Origin: Neolentinus lepideus HHB14362 ss-1
Taxonomy: Eukaryota; Basidiomycota; Agaricomycetes; Gloeophyllales; Gloeophyllaceae
Assembly (NCBI GenBank): GCA_001632425.1
Contig: KV425558.1
Coordinates: 221,508-285,507 of the forward strand
DNA length: 64,000 nucleotides
Reading direction: 5' to 3'
This document shows positions 23,146 to 35,800 of the stretch, in pieces; within the stretch, counting starts at the first letter, position 1; each line of letters begins with the position of its first letter. Under the pieces are notes generated by a model that had not been told where the DNA came from, made no database searches, and saw only the letters and a list, made by a program, of their open reading frames with translations. A program made the position numbers and the translations under genes.

Positions 23146-25915
23146 ATGGCAGCTGGTCCGTCTGCTGTAGCTGGTCCGTCCAAACCGAAGCCTTCGAAGA
23201 ATACAAAGGGAAAGAATGGACCTCGGCAACCTTCCAAGGTCAAGAAATTATCTGAAAAGCAGCAGACAGAACAGCTGGAGAAGGCGGTCGAGACCTTTGT
23301 TAGTGATTCCAACGATACTAGACTGGTCTCTAGGGCTTATGGTTAACAGCCTGTCATTTAGGTCGCCTCGGATGATCTCAAGCTTTTCGCAGATCTCCCC
23401 ATCTCCTCGCACACGAAACGCGGATTGAAGAAGTCTTTCTTCGTCGACCTGACCGACATACAGAGGAAGAGCCTGCCAGTGTCGCTGAAGGGCAAGGACG
23501 TGCTCGGCGCGGCGCGTACAGGCAGCGGTAAGACCCTGGCATTCCTGGTGCCCGTACTGGAGGTGCTGTACCGGAAGAAGTGGGGTCCGCAGGATGGGTT
23601 GGGTGCTTTGATCATTTCGCCCACTCGTGAGCTTGTGCGTACGCCTCGTATCTATTCTATCGCGGCAAGGCTGACCCAGTGTGATCAACAGGCGGTCCAA
23701 ATATTCGAAGTACTCCGTTCAATAGGCGGATTCCATACTTTCTCTGCGGGACTGGTGATAGGTGGAAAGAATTTAAGAGATGAGCGGGATAGGTTGTCAC
23801 GGATGAACATTCTTGTTGCAACTCCTGGTCGATTATTACAACATATGGATCAGACAGTAGGGTTCGAATGCGACAATCTTCAAATGCTCAGTGCGTTCTC
23901 GTTCGCTTCGACAGTCTCTCATGCCTGACTTTTGACTTCAATCAGTTCTAGACGAAGCAGACCGTATCCTAGACATGGGCTTTGCGAAGACACTCTCCGC
24001 ACTCTTGTCGCACCTACCAAAGTCCCGTCAGACCCTGTTATTCTCCGCTACTCAAACCAAGTCTGTAACCGACCTCGCACGTCTAAGTCTGAAAGACCCC
24101 ATCTTCGTCTCCGCCGATCCTGAAACAGAAGGGCTCGCCACGCCCAAATCGCTCCAACAAAATTACATCGTCTGCTCGCTCGAGCAAAAACTCGACATCC
24201 TTTGGAGCTTCATCAAGAGCCACCTCCAAGCCAAAATCCTCGTCTTCATGAGCTCCTGCAAGCAGGTCCGCTTCGTCTTCGAGACCTTCCGCAAGATGCA
24301 CCCGGGCGTGCCCCTCTTGCACCTGCACGGCAAGCAAAAGCAAGCGACCCGTCTCACCGTCTACCAAAAGTTCACCGGCACGCAGCACGCCGTCCTCTTC
24401 GCGACCGACATCGCCGCGCGCGGGCTCGACTTCCCCGCGGTCGACTGGGTGCTGCAGGTCGACGCGCCCGAGGACGCGGAGACGTACATCCACCGCGTGG
24501 GCCGCACGGCAAGGTATGAGAGTGCCGGAAAGGCGCTGTTGTTCTTGGTGCCCAGTGAAGAGGAGGGGATGATGGCTGCGTTGGAGAAGCGGGGCGTGAA
24601 GGTGGAAAAGACGAAGATACGGCAGAGCAAGACGCAGAGTATCGAGAATCAGTTGCAGAAGCTGGCGTTCCAAGATCCCGAGATCAAATACCTGGGACAG
24701 CGGGTGCGTGATTGCATGATTTTATGAATTAATCATCCTTTAATGTTCGTGGCAGGCTTTTGTGTCATACATGCGGTCCGTCTACCTGCAGAAGGACAAG
24801 AGTACTTTCAAGCTAGAGGAGCTCCCGGCCGAGAAATTTGCTGCTTCACTTGGCTTGCCTGGTGCGCCAAAGATCAAATTTCTTAGCAAAGAGATCGCGA
24901 AGAAAAAGAAGAATGCGCAGAGGATAGTCCCGGGCACTGAGAACCAGCAAATTACCGAGGCGACGCCTCATGAGAGTAGTGACGAGGAGGAGGGAAGCGA
25001 GACGAGTGAAGGTGAGGAATCTGGCAGCGAGGAGGAAGAGGGCGGGGCGAAGGCTCCTGCAAAACCGTCAAAAGTGCGTATACAACAACACACAGTCCTC
25101 CGACGCCGCCTAACCATCACATAGGGGACCGGTGTACGCACCAAATACGACCGCATGTTCGAGCGGAAGAACCAGAGCATCCTGTCCGCGCACTACACGA
25201 AGCTCGTGGACCACGGCGTCGACGGGGAGGAGGAGGAAGAGGACTTTATCACGCTCAAGCGTGCTGATCACGCGCTCCCGGACGATGGCCTGCCCGAGTC
25301 GCACACCGTCTCGAAGCGGCGGCTGAAGGCGGGCGCGTCGAAGAAGGCGATGCTCAAGTACAAGGGCGCGCCGACGAAGCTGGTGTTCGACGACGCGGGG
25401 CGGGGGCACGAGGTGTACGAGATGCAGGACCCGGAGGAGGTGTTTGCGGGTGCGGGGGCGGTCGTGGAGGCCGGCCGGCGGTTTGTGAGGGAGGAGAGGG
25501 GGAAGCTGGTAAAGGCTGATGTGGTGGATAAGGCGGAGGCGCGGGAGAAGAAGAGGGAGAGGAAGCGGAGGCGCAGGGAGCGGGAGAGGGGGGTGCGTGT
25601 GTTTCGGTTTTGCGCGAGTGCGGGCGACTTACTGGGGTTGTTTAGGTTGATGAGGGTGAGGGTGAGGACGGCCCGGCGGTGGCGCCCGTTGCGGACGACG
25701 ATGGGTACGTCTCGCCGGAGTTTGACTTGCCGTCTGGGGACGACGTGGATGGTGCGACTCCGCCACCGCGCAAGAGGAGTAGGAAATTGGCGGAGTCCGG
25801 CGAGGGAAGGAAGTTGGCGGAGTCCGGCGAGGGTAGGAAATTGGCGAAGTCCGGCGAGGGTGCTCTGGAGGATGAGGAAGAGCTGGCTTTGCGGATGTTG
25901 CGGAGTAGACGTTGA
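23146..25915 (+). CDS. DBP4: DEAD-box ATP-dependent RNA helicase, DBP4/HCA4 (DDX10) type
   Basis: A nucleolar helicase of the Dbp4 group, which in yeast acts in early 18S rRNA processing and U14 snoRNA release. Seven exons (23146-23298, 23362-23634, 23692-23890, 23946-24703, 24756-25073, 25125-25592, 25646-25915) join in frame to 812 residues. The N-terminus is basic ([19 protein letters not shown]). Helicase motifs appear in order: [56 protein letters not shown] and HRVGRTAR. The long C-terminal extension, with acidic runs, a lysine/arginine-rich segment ([15 protein letters not shown]) and a final charged part, is typical of Dbp4 and absent from short DEAD-box proteins. Near the C-terminus a nine-residue unit, KLAESGEGR, is repeated about three times by a 27-bp tandem repeat (about 25790-25860). 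No frame damage is seen. Confidence 0.93.
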
Positions 25916-26613
25916 CGTCCATGGCTTAGATGATGACTTGCGTAGTCAGAGCTGTTTGCCTCGCTCTGTAACATAGTGTCCGTCGATAATCGAGAGTCCT
26001 TGCGGATTCCGAAAGAAGCCGAGGGATCCAAAGCTTAATACGTTAAGCTCTAAGACATGCTACAGGCGCTCTATATCTCGCGTGATACTCAGGAGTTTTG
26101 TATGCTTTGTGGTGCTTGGGCCTCGTACACATATACGTACCATGTCTGCTCTAGCCCTGTGAACCCCGTTGCTCGCCTACTCGGGTTCACTGAGGAGACG
26201 TCGCTAGCAAGTCTATGCTCTAGTACTCTGAGTGTTACGTTACTTGCAAGCATATCAAGTTCTTCACGTAGCATTCACTTCACGCCAGTAGTGTCCCGAT
26301 TCAGAGCAGCGTTCAATTGGATAATGTACCAACGACGCCGACGAGAGATTTACAAACGCGCGATTCTGCCTCCACGAAACTATCTAGTGTGCTGGACTCG
26401 GTGTACAAGTAGAATACACAGACAATAGGTATGTATGCAGTGCGGTGGTATGGATTGGTGATGCGTACAGAAGGAAATAATGATAAGAAAATGAGAAGAT
26501 GAAACGGAATTGGAAGACGAAGAATGTTAGAAAAAAAAAAAGAAAAAAGATAAGAAAAAACCAAACTCGTGAAACGGACAGGATTAGCATAGGGTAAAGT
26601 ACGTCGTGAGCGA
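25916..26613. other. Convergent intergenic region between DBP4 and Clp1
   Basis: About 700 bases between two gene ends. A 123-codon plus-strand frame (26057-26428) and an overlapping minus-strand frame show no motif. An A-rich run with GA interruptions lies near 26520-26565. I see nothing here that needs a gene. Confidence 0.5.
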
Positions 26614-27776
26614 TCACAACATCGCGGCGGCCATCTCCCGCTCGACATACGTCCCGACCATTGCCCTGGGGTTCCCAGTCGCGAACGCCAGCGCGGTGAG
26701 GATCGCGTCCCACGCAAAGTCCATGGCGGTCCACAACCTGTCATCGAACACGCCCAGCGCGCACACATTGCGCCAGACGCCGTTGATCACCATCGCGTTC
26801 TTGAGGAGCGCGCGCGCAGGGATGCTCGCGCCGACGCGGTGCGCGTACGCGACCTTCTGCGCCTGGAAGAAGTCGTCGGGGACGGTCTCGTCGAGGTCCG
26901 GCGCGGTGAGGCTCGCGGGCGGGGCGGGGAGGAGCGCCGCGAGCAGCGCGTCGGTGCGCTTGGTGTAGAGGTACGAGGAGAGGACGGGGAAGGTCTGCGG
27001 GGAGGGGAGGCACACGGGGACGACGGGGAGCGCGTGGGCCTTGCGGGGGCGCAATTTGGGGAGGTGCGCGCAGTGCGCGGCGAAGATGATGTCGTGCACC
27101 GGGTAGAGGGTGACTTTTTGCTTGAGGGGCTTCGGCGGGCCGGGGGTGAAGGGCTGGCGGCCGAAGACGGCGAACATGTGCGTGGGGAGGTCGGAGGCGG
27201 CGTCGTCGATGGTGACGGGGAGCTCGGTGGGGAGGACGTTGGAGAGGGGGACGGGCTGCATGGTGTTGAGAGTGTGCAGCATCCTGGAGGGTTGTCAGCA
27301 TCGAGAAGAGTCAACGAAAGATAGAGATATACGTACTTGGGACCCTCTACCTCCAAGCCATCACGAATGTAGTCGATCGGGGTATCAGCGAGGCCCGACT
27401 CGATATCAACGATGTTCTGGATAGGGATCTCCTTGAAATCAGGGCGCTCGAGGAAGCGCGGGAGGGTAATCGTCTCGCGGGGCATAGGAGCGGGCTTGGG
27501 GCGGGGCTCCTCGGTCATATCGACCATCTCAACATCCCTGGGCGGGAGCTGTACCCTCGGCAGCTCGAGGCGCAATTGGTTTCCCGGGCTGCGGGTCCTG
27601 CTCCGGCGAGCGGCCTGCTCAACGGCATACTTGGACCCGCCGTTGGCGCGGGCCCTGCGCCGCCTAGAGGCCTCGCGGATGACCTTGGGCAGGCGGGACT
27701 CGTCGGGTGCAGCGGCCTTGACGAGCGGGGCGGCGGCGGCGAGGGGCTTGGAGACGTTGCGGTTTTGGAGGACCAT
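26614..27776 (-). CDS. clp1: Clp1 (clampless1)-like mating-development regulator
   Basis: Two exons (27776-27337 and 27283-26614) separated by a 53-nt intron give 369 residues, close to the roughly 365 residues I recall for Coprinopsis Clp1. The first ~65 residues are basic (REASRRRRARANGG). Then come LPRFLERPDFKEIPIQNIVD, DTPIDYIRDGLE, LPTHMFAVFGRQ, VTLYPVHDIIFAAHCAHLP, VPVVPVCLPSPQTFPVLSSY, LYTKRTDALLAALL, VWRNVCALGVFDDRLW and DFAWDAILTALAFATGNP. I recall this block order as that of basidiomycete Clp1, which in Coprinopsis and Ustilago acts downstream of the homeodomain mating-type proteins in clamp formation and dikaryon growth. It is unrelated to the polyadenylation factor also named Clp1. 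The molecular activity is unknown, and no catalytic motif is seen. The name rests on memory of the family, so a search should confirm it. Confidence 0.75.
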
Positions 27777-30088
27777 GGTTGCAGTAGCTGAGTGATGAGG
27801 GTGAGAGAGATGCAAAGTGTGGGAGCGGGGGGGAAATTGCAGTGGACTGGCGGCGGAAGGGAGCCTCTTATAAGCCATCAGGGGGCACGCAATCAACAGG
27901 TTTGCAGGCAATCCAAAATTACCGCTTTCGGCTGTTGCCGCCAGTGGGTCCATGTTTACACCAGGATTTGTGGGTCCGTATTTGTTCTAGTTTTCCAGCC
28001 ACAGCAACCCAACCACCTCGCAACAAATGCTGAAAATATTTCAGTACGGTCAGTAAGAATGCCCCACAGGATCCGTCTAGAAATTATGTGCCTTGCACCG
28101 TCCAGCGTGGCCCTGTGGCGAGGGACCTACAGACACACGCGCCTACAAACACACAGAGGGACCCACAAAGAAGAAAGCAATCCATCAATCCATCAACAGG
28201 AAACGCTCTTTCAGGAAACAGCTTACCATGTGCTTCCGCGCTTCTGATGCAATGGAAAAACCACCGGCTCAAGGGATGCTCCAAGCGATACAATACTTGC
28301 GACCCTGCCCTTTCACCCCCCGTTGTATGGACACCCCCTCTGTCAGGACTGATGGTTCAGTGAAGGGACCGCTGTTTCAGTGCATGTTGATCACTTGCTG
28401 ACCGTGATCGACTGTGGGTGGCATAACGTTATCAACCTCGTAGACGCCCGGAACGCGTCGATCCCAGGAAGCAGGAACGTGATTGGCGGTGGCTCATCAC
28501 GCGTCTGGACCTGCCACACTAGAGACATTGTGAAGTATGAAACACCGCACCGACGTTTCGTTACAGATTGGTACTCCCGAGCCACTCCGCGCCACTCAAC
28601 ACCGAAGGCGAGGTGGAGTGAGGTGCGCTAACAATAAGCACACTCGGGAGGCAGGATCTGATGGGATTTTGTATCCGGTCATCTGTGCACCGAGGACGTG
28701 AAGTGAGGTGCGCTAACAATACCGAGGGGTGAAGTGAGCTAACAATAAGCACTCGGGGGACAGGAACTGATAGGCTTTTGTATCCGGGCGCCTTCACAGC
28801 ACCTGTGCTTCTTGCGATGCGATGCTGGGTTATACGGATCACACTTTGAACGGCCGGGACTCCGAGCCTTCATGCGACGTTTCGTTACTCCCGCGCAACC
28901 AATACCGAGGACGAGGCGAGGTGCGCTAACAATACCGAGGACGAGGCGAGGCGCTAACAATACCGAGGACGTGAAGCGAGCTAACAATAAGCACTCGGGG
29001 GACAGGAACTGATAGGCTTTTATATCGGGCGCCTTCACAGCACTGGCGCTTCCCGCACATGCTGTGTGTGGTCTGGGCTAGGTCGCAGGCCGCTGGCTCA
29101 TACGATTCAGCCACTCCCTCTCGTCCCCCAGCCATATCTCGTCGGTGGCGTCCCCAGGTACATACAAGCCTGATGATATCTAACCGTTGCGTGGCGCGTG
29201 TTTCGCACCTGCCTGTTGAGTGGCGCAGCGTCCTCCGTTATTGTCTTTGAGACGCTGATTTCACCTCCGCGAAGGTAGAGATCCAGCGTACGTGTTCGTG
29301 GTCTCTTTCTTGCGTGCGCCGCCCCATGCTCGCAAGGCCGCTGGGTTATATGGGTTCCACTTTGGCCTATCTGTCGCTCGTCACGGACCACCCGCATACA
29401 TTACGGGGCCGCCCACACATATTCGTCAATGTGGCGGCGTCCCCGGTACATATGGTGAGTGGCGCAGTGAGTTATACATCTTCTGCGCGGCGGTGCGACG
29501 ACTGGCTGCGCGATTATTGTCTGCGTGCTCCCACAACGTTGGCCCGCGTCGAATTCGAATGCCTTGCGAGTACAACTTCAAGTCATCCGACGCCACTCGG
29601 GAACGGCCGACTGGTCTATCTTAATTCATCGACGTACGTGCTCAGCCTCCATGTGAATCCACGACCTTATTTACGTCTGATAAAAGTAAAATAGCAGGTG
29701 CCCAGCTTCCATGACCTTATTTTACGTGCTGTGACCGACAAGCCCGAGTTCACCGTGACGCGTGCACGTGATGGTTCGTATGTCAGACCTCTGATACCGA
29801 GTTTTGCTGGATTGACTGTGTTGTTCGATAGAGTCGCTGTTTAAGGGGTTCAGGTGTAGTGAGAGGCACAGGAATGCTATGCGTCTTTGCTGAATAATGT
29901 TACGAGGCGGTATGAGTGGTTCGAGTCATCATGCGTTCGTACTCCGACTGCCATTCCTGATTAATTAATAATACCCTCGGTGGCGGTTCCTTCCAAGACG
30001 CCACAGCGTTCACAGGCTCTCTTTCCTTTCCTCTTCCCTTTGTACATTCACGACTGACGACGACCTTGCACGTTCATATACGTTTCTC
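27777..30088. other. Divergent spacer between Clp1 and the SAP-domain gene, repeat-rich
   Basis: This 2.3-kb spacer presumably contains both promoters. Its middle (about 28550-29050) is a mosaic of direct repeats listed separately. A second, more diverged pair appears to relate about 29125-29250 to about 29430-29520 (shared words such as GAGTGGCGCAG and TTATTGTCT). Frames up to 151 codons exist but have no motif. Confidence 0.5.
28550..29050. repeat. Direct-repeat mosaic
   Basis: The word GCTAACAATA occurs six times (near 28627, 28712, 28738, 28925, 28952 and 28980). It is followed either by CCGAGG or by AAGCACTCGGG. A block of about 64 bases beginning there and running through GACAGGAACTGATAGGCTTT and CGCCTTCACAGCAC appears nearly identically at about 28738-28801 and 28980-29043. 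A third, diverged form starts at 28627. The word CGACGTTTCGTTAC also repeats (28551 and 28873). The structure suggests stepwise local duplication; no transposon ends were identified. Confidence 0.85.
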
Positions 30089-32854
30089 ATGTCCACGACG
30101 ACCCAGATCCTGTTCAACTCCCCCGCGCTGCACGCCCTGCGCCGCGACCAGCTCCTGCGCCTCTGCAAGATCCATGGGCTGCGCCCCCAGGGCCGCAACG
30201 ACGAGCTCATACACCGGCTCAAGCAGCACGCGGATGCGCTGTACGCCGACCCGCCTACGAACGACAACGACAACGATGACGATGACGATGATAGTGAGAT
30301 GATGCCGAGGGAGAGCGAGCAGTGGGAGCTCATGGACACCATCGACGAGGCTGAGGAATCCTCCTCCCACGGCTCGCTCTCGTCTCTCAAGAGCATGCAC
30401 AGCGCCGCCGCCGGCGAGTTTGGCACCGTACCCTCGCGCTCGAAATGTAAGTAGTGTTTATTCCACAATCTTAGATATATCTACGCGAGTATCGCTCTTA
30501 ATTGGCGACGCGTCGTATTCGGTTCGAGTTTCCTTTTGCGGACCATATGTCACAGTCACTTGCCCCCATCTAACACACCGCAGCTTCCAGCGTGAGCTCC
30601 TCCATCCGCGCGCTCGCCAACTCCTTCCGCAAGCACTCGACGTTTCCCGGCCCCACGCCCGCGCTCCCCCCGCTCGTCCCCGTCCCAGAGCCAGAGAAAC
30701 CGCACCCACACGCGCCAGCCACATCGTACTCCACGCCCCCGCCAAGCCCTCCGACCCTGAGCTTCGACCTCGGCTGCGAAACAAGCGACTTACCCGGCAG
30801 CGTCTTCCCCTTCCCCGGCCACGACTCGCCCATCCCCGGCCACGCAAGCCGCCCGGGCCGGCCGGCGCCGTTCGACGCGCGCTTGAGCCTCGGCAACCAC
30901 TGTGACGCCGCGACGACGACCGTCCGCCTCATCACGACCACTACCAGCACGTTTAGTATGTCCCCGCCGAGGATCGCGCCGTACCAGACGACGTTCGACT
31001 TGCTGCCCGCGAGCCCGGGCGGGGTCGTGTGGCCGCCGGCGTCGCCTGTGAAGAGCGACGCGGAGGGGATTTATCCAAGTTTGCAGTTTGCCCGGGTTAC
31101 TACCGACAATAACGACAATGATGATGAGGATGAGGATACGGATATGCCCGGCGCGTTTGGCGCGTCAGCCGCCACTAATACGAACGCGTCGTCAGCCACC
31201 ACCAACACGAACACCACCAACACGATGCCCACGGAGCCCTTCATCTTCGGCTCGCCCTCGCCCAAGCACCGCGTCAGCAACGCGCAGTTCCAGGCCGCCG
31301 CCGCGTCCGTGCTCGAGGAGATGACCCGGCGGCTGGGGCACGCGCCTGCACTCGATGTCCTCCACAATAACAACAGGAGCGGGGAGGTGAGGTGGGAGGA
31401 GAGGGCGGGGAAGGAGGAGAGGTTTGGGGTGCGGGACAAGTTTGATAGGGCGCATGAGCGCGAGTTTGAGAAGATGGACTCGATTGCGGGGTATGCGGCA
31501 AGGAGGGCGGGCGCGGGGGTGAAGAGGAAGGAGGGCGGGGGGAAGGAGGAGGAGGGCGGGAGGAGGTTGTCGAAGCGGCCGAGGATGGCTGAGGACGCGG
31601 AGGCAAGAACGGATAAGGAGCGGCGAAAGCTCGCGCTGAACACGGCGCGGCGGCGGAGTGGCCGGGGGAGGGTTAGTGTCGGCGGCGGGGTGGCGAAGCC
31701 TGCAGGTGAGTCCCGCGTGCCTGTTTGCGTACGCGTGTTGGTTCACTGATGGGCGCGGCGTAGGCACGTCGAGGTTCGGGCTGCTGTCGACGGCAAAGTC
31801 GATTGTGAAGAATGTGTGGAACAAGGGCTCTGGCTCTGGATCCGTGAAGGCCAAAGCGCCTGCTTCGTCTGCTGCGTCCGTGAAGTCCCAAGCATCCAAG
31901 TCTGGCTCTGTCTCAAGCTCCGCTTCGAGTGTCTCCTCTACCGGACCCTCCAAGACCGCCTCGCGCCCGCGCCTGCCGATCCCCAACTTCACTGCGCCTG
32001 CCGCCACCGCCAGCGTCAAGACTCTCCCTACTGCCGCCAGCGCCAAGACTCTCCCCACTGCTGCCAGCGCCAAGTCTCTCCCCACTGCCGCCAACGCCAA
32101 GTCTCTCCCCACTGCCGCCAACGCCAAGACTCTCCCCAGTGCCCATAAGCGCACGGACTCGGGGTCTAGCGTGACCTCCTTGGGCGCGCGAACCAGGGCC
32201 CCTGCGAGCACCGGGGCGAAGCGGAGCTCTACGCTCTACGCGCCCACTGCTAGCTCCCTGGCGAAGCAGAGTAGTGCGAGTTCCTTGGTGAAGCGGAACA
32301 GTGCGAGTTCCTTGGTGAAGCAGAACAGTGCGAGTTCCTTGGCGAAGCAGAACAGTGCGAGTTCCCTGGCGAAGCAGAGTAGTGCGAGTTCCTTGGCGAA
32401 GCAGAACGCTGCTAGTTCTTTGGTGAAGCAGAACACTGCTAACTCTAGCTCTCTGGCGAAGCAGAACACCGCTAGCTCCCTGGCGAAGCAGAACACCGCT
32501 AGTTCCCTGGCGAAACAGAACACCGCTCGACCCGCGCGGAACCCGCTGGCGCAGAGCGGGAAAGCCAACCAGTCTCCGAGGAACGTCAAGATATTCAGCA
32601 AACCCCTCGCGTCGCGCATCCCCACGCCCGTCCGCGACGTGACTGGCACTTCGTCGCCTGTTAAGGGGAAGGGGCTGCGCAAGCCGCGCGTCTCGCGGTC
32701 GCGCGTGATCGCGAAGCTCGGCGCGAAGAGGTCGAGCATCGGTGTCGGGCGCTCGGCGGACGTTTTGGCGAGCGCGCGGAAGAGGGCGCGGCAGAGCGAG
32801 GTCGCGCGGCGCAAGGCGACTGTGGCGAAGGGGTCTATGGATGCGGAAGCCTAG
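30089..32854 (+). CDS. SAP-domain protein with low-complexity repeats
   Basis: Three exons (30089-30446, 30584-31705, 31764-32854) join in frame to 856 residues. Residues about 9-47 (SPALHALRRDQLLRLCKIHG and the following helix) match the SAP fold, a helix-turn-helix DNA/chromatin-binding motif. An acidic run follows (ten Asp/Asn around residues 55-68), then long Pro/Ser-rich and Thr/Asn-rich stretches and a charged, lysine/arginine-rich region near residues 420-485. The third exon holds two repeat arrays: about five units of a nine-residue TLPTAASAK-like motif and about ten units of a ten-residue SSLAKQNTAS-like motif. The C-terminus is strongly basic (RKPRVSRSRVIAKLGAKRSS and beyond). An N-terminal SAP motif with a basic C-terminus recalls NuSAP-type spindle proteins, but the sequence alone does not prove that. 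Its codon use is GC-rich and no damage is seen. Confidence 0.75.
32030..32530 (+). repeat. Two coding tandem-repeat arrays in the SAP-domain gene
   Basis: From about 32020 to 32140 a 27-bp unit encoding a TLPTAASAK-like peptide is repeated about five times. From about 32250 to 32525 a 30-bp unit encoding an SSLAKQNTAS-like peptide is repeated about ten times; one unit has a three-residue insertion. Unit lengths are multiples of three, so copy-number change keeps the frame. Confidence 0.9.
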
Positions 32855-35800
32855 ATCTGGGAACCGTCAAGTTCTGTGTATATGCATTTTCCATGGACGT
32901 ATATGTTTCCCTCTCCCATCTGAAATTCTTGCTTTGTGAATAGATTGATTGATCTCCACGCATGCATGCACTCTCACTCTCAAGTCGCCTAGTCCGTCGT
33001 TTGCACTGTTGATCTTTAGCTGTGTAAATACTGCGCTGTAAATATCTACTGTGTAAAATACGACCTCGATGAAACCGTGCGGGCCACGAACCTCCGCTGT
33101 TATGTTATTGTACTTGATGCTACAGATTTACGTGTACATGGAGGTAAAAAGTTAGCAAGATCGTGAGGAAAGGTGACAGTGAGTAACCATTGACGGCATG
33201 CTCATCTTGACGGCCAAGGATGCCCGCGCACGGGAGGCCACACCCAAGTCTCCAAAGGGGCGGCGTCTTGTGGGGGCCGGTCATGGTCAGATCTGGCTGC
33301 AAATGCAATGACATGGAAGCGTACACAGTTTGATCGGCAGATCCGAGTTTGTAAGTTCAAGCTGTGGGAAGGGAACATATATACCCAAGGTTCATCAGAG
33401 CATGTTTGACAGCATCACTTCGTGCATGGGTATCAGCATAACAAATCGTGCGCGCTATCGTGACTTGGTAAATGATTGTTTCAGTTTCTTCAGACCTCTC
33501 CGGATTCCTCGTCGCATGTTCTATAGTCACGGGTTAACGCTCTAGAGCCCGTGGAACGAGGCGAAGCTTAAGACTGACATGGAGAACTCGAGCGAGTGCC
33601 CCTCTCCGTTGATGGATACCGGAGCCGTCCCATGGAGTTTCTTGATAACGATCATGATATAAATACGAGTCATACAGGCCCCTTTCCTGTAGGAGGTCTT
33701 CTTGCGTCGTCATGGGCTAAGCAAAGTTTGAGACGGTCTCAAAATACATCATAAAGAGACGGAGGCAGGCTCTCACAGGAAGCTGGCTGACAATCTGTTC
33801 CGCGTCATCGGTGCGATACGTCGAGATGGATGGCCTGTACGAAGAATGGGGCATCCCCTAGGGCGCTCGCGTACCCAGGGACCCGCTATTAAAGTGCAGT
33901 CAGTGTCGTCACCTGTAAATCAAAGAGATTCACCTGAAACGAGAACCGTTCGGTGATGCCGGTGTGTCGTGTCGTCCTGGAACAAGGGCTTCCTTCCATC
34001 TACGCAGGAAAAGAAGGCCAGGAAACAAAATGGCGGATTTAGAAGGCCGGGATACGAGGTAAGCCACATATGGAGGCTGTGTGTTCGTTAATTAAATCAC
34101 GACGGCGTTCCGCAGCCAGCCCAGAGCACGTGCAGTTGTCTTATCGTCTCGTGCACCACCGGGAGAAGTGTCAACGAGCAACACTGAGAAACGTACTCGC
34201 CCCCAACAGGATCCCTGAGTCGAGTTCCGAATATTCTGCCATTCAGCTCGAAGTGAATACATCTGGACACTTGGATACGGTACCCACAAGCGCGAGGTTA
34301 CTCCATTCGGACATGCACATCTCACCCTCAGCAAATCAAGGCCGTCGGGAGTTAGCAAATAAAAGCCGTCGGTAGCGGAACAATCAGCACGTCAATATGC
34401 CGAGCCAGCCCGTAAATCCGGGCCACTGAGGGTACAAGGATATAGATCAGTCAAAGATCAGCAGTGTTTGCATCTCACGAAGCTGATATAGGTATTGTAG
34501 GCTGTAGCAGTCAAACCTAATCCACTTAAATAGGACTGGTGTAATCCAAATGTGCAAGCGTGATGTTCCGCTATCATAGCGTGTGCGCATGATGCACTTA
34601 GTGTGAATGATTGCTTGATGGTGAGTTTGTGTAGTCGTTGGGGCCGCGGCCAATAGTTAGGAAGGACAGCTCTAGTCCCAGCTCGTATGGTAGAGGACTA
34701 TGGCTGTCTGGAAGTTGAAGGAAGGAGCATGTGCCATAAATCCAGGCACGATTGGGACGCCTTTACACACAGACAAAGAATGTCAGCAACGGTTGCTAGG
34801 TGAGCCAGCCCATGGAAATGCTGCCAGGTGCCTCGACAGTCATAAACATTTCTCTTCACAACGTGGGCTATCTTGAAAGATGATTCCCGAGAAGGGAGAA
34901 GGGAGATCGCGACGCCAGCGGGGAAGGACAATCTAGACTTGATCTTCCCGCTAGCACAGCAAAGAGAAGCGGCGGAAAGTTGAGTGATAACAGCACAGAA
35001 CTATGATAATCATCAACACGATGAATAAGAAATTGCGTGATGAGGGTGGGTCCAGTGGCGACATTGATTCTAGTAGTCCACGGAATGTGCCTTCGAACCA
35101 ATAATCAGACAAACGGCCGCACTAGAGAGAGATTGAACGAGCCTGAGGGAACTCACAAGACCCGAGTTCTGATGAGAGGTTACAATGATCACTCTGTTCC
35201 GTATAATGGTGCCATTTTGCCCGAACACGAACAGATGCCGAGGCTGGGATAATGGGCGGGGGAATTTCGGTCTTCCATTAAGACAGAACACGAAGGTACT
35301 GAGTTCCAGCTAAAGATTGATGTCCCCAAGAAATCTGTCCGAGCAAGGGATCTGCCAGTTTCCGTTTCGCAAGTAGGGAGTATAATCTTGGGCATCTTGA
35401 TGCTCTTGCAGATTATCTTCTGTCCTCGTCATGAGGGGTTAGTCAGGAAAAATCACTAATTTTCGGAACAGGGCTCTGTCGGCGTGGGTTTTCTTCCCGA
35501 AGCCAAATCATTCGCTCCGAAGTGTCTGGTTGGAGACCCGAGTAAATGATATACAACACAGAATTTGATTCTTCGGTGACACGATTGAGTGTAGAATTGG
35601 CTTCTAGGTCTTCAGGCTCCCGTAGGCATAGCCGCGACTCCTTCGCACTGGGAGAGTTTCATCCAGCGCATTCAAATTCAAGGCTTCAACATTTCACGAC
35701 GCACGACCGAGACCGCGGATGGGACAGGGACAGCAGACTGATAGTCACCGGACGAAAGCCTACCAGATGGCCGTCGGCCACCTCTTTCTTGTCCTGGTTC

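Noticed and set aside
26614..27776. Clp1 as the mRNA polyadenylation kinase of the same name
   Set aside because: No P-loop or polynucleotide-kinase motif is present; the block order fits the unrelated basidiomycete clampless1 protein.
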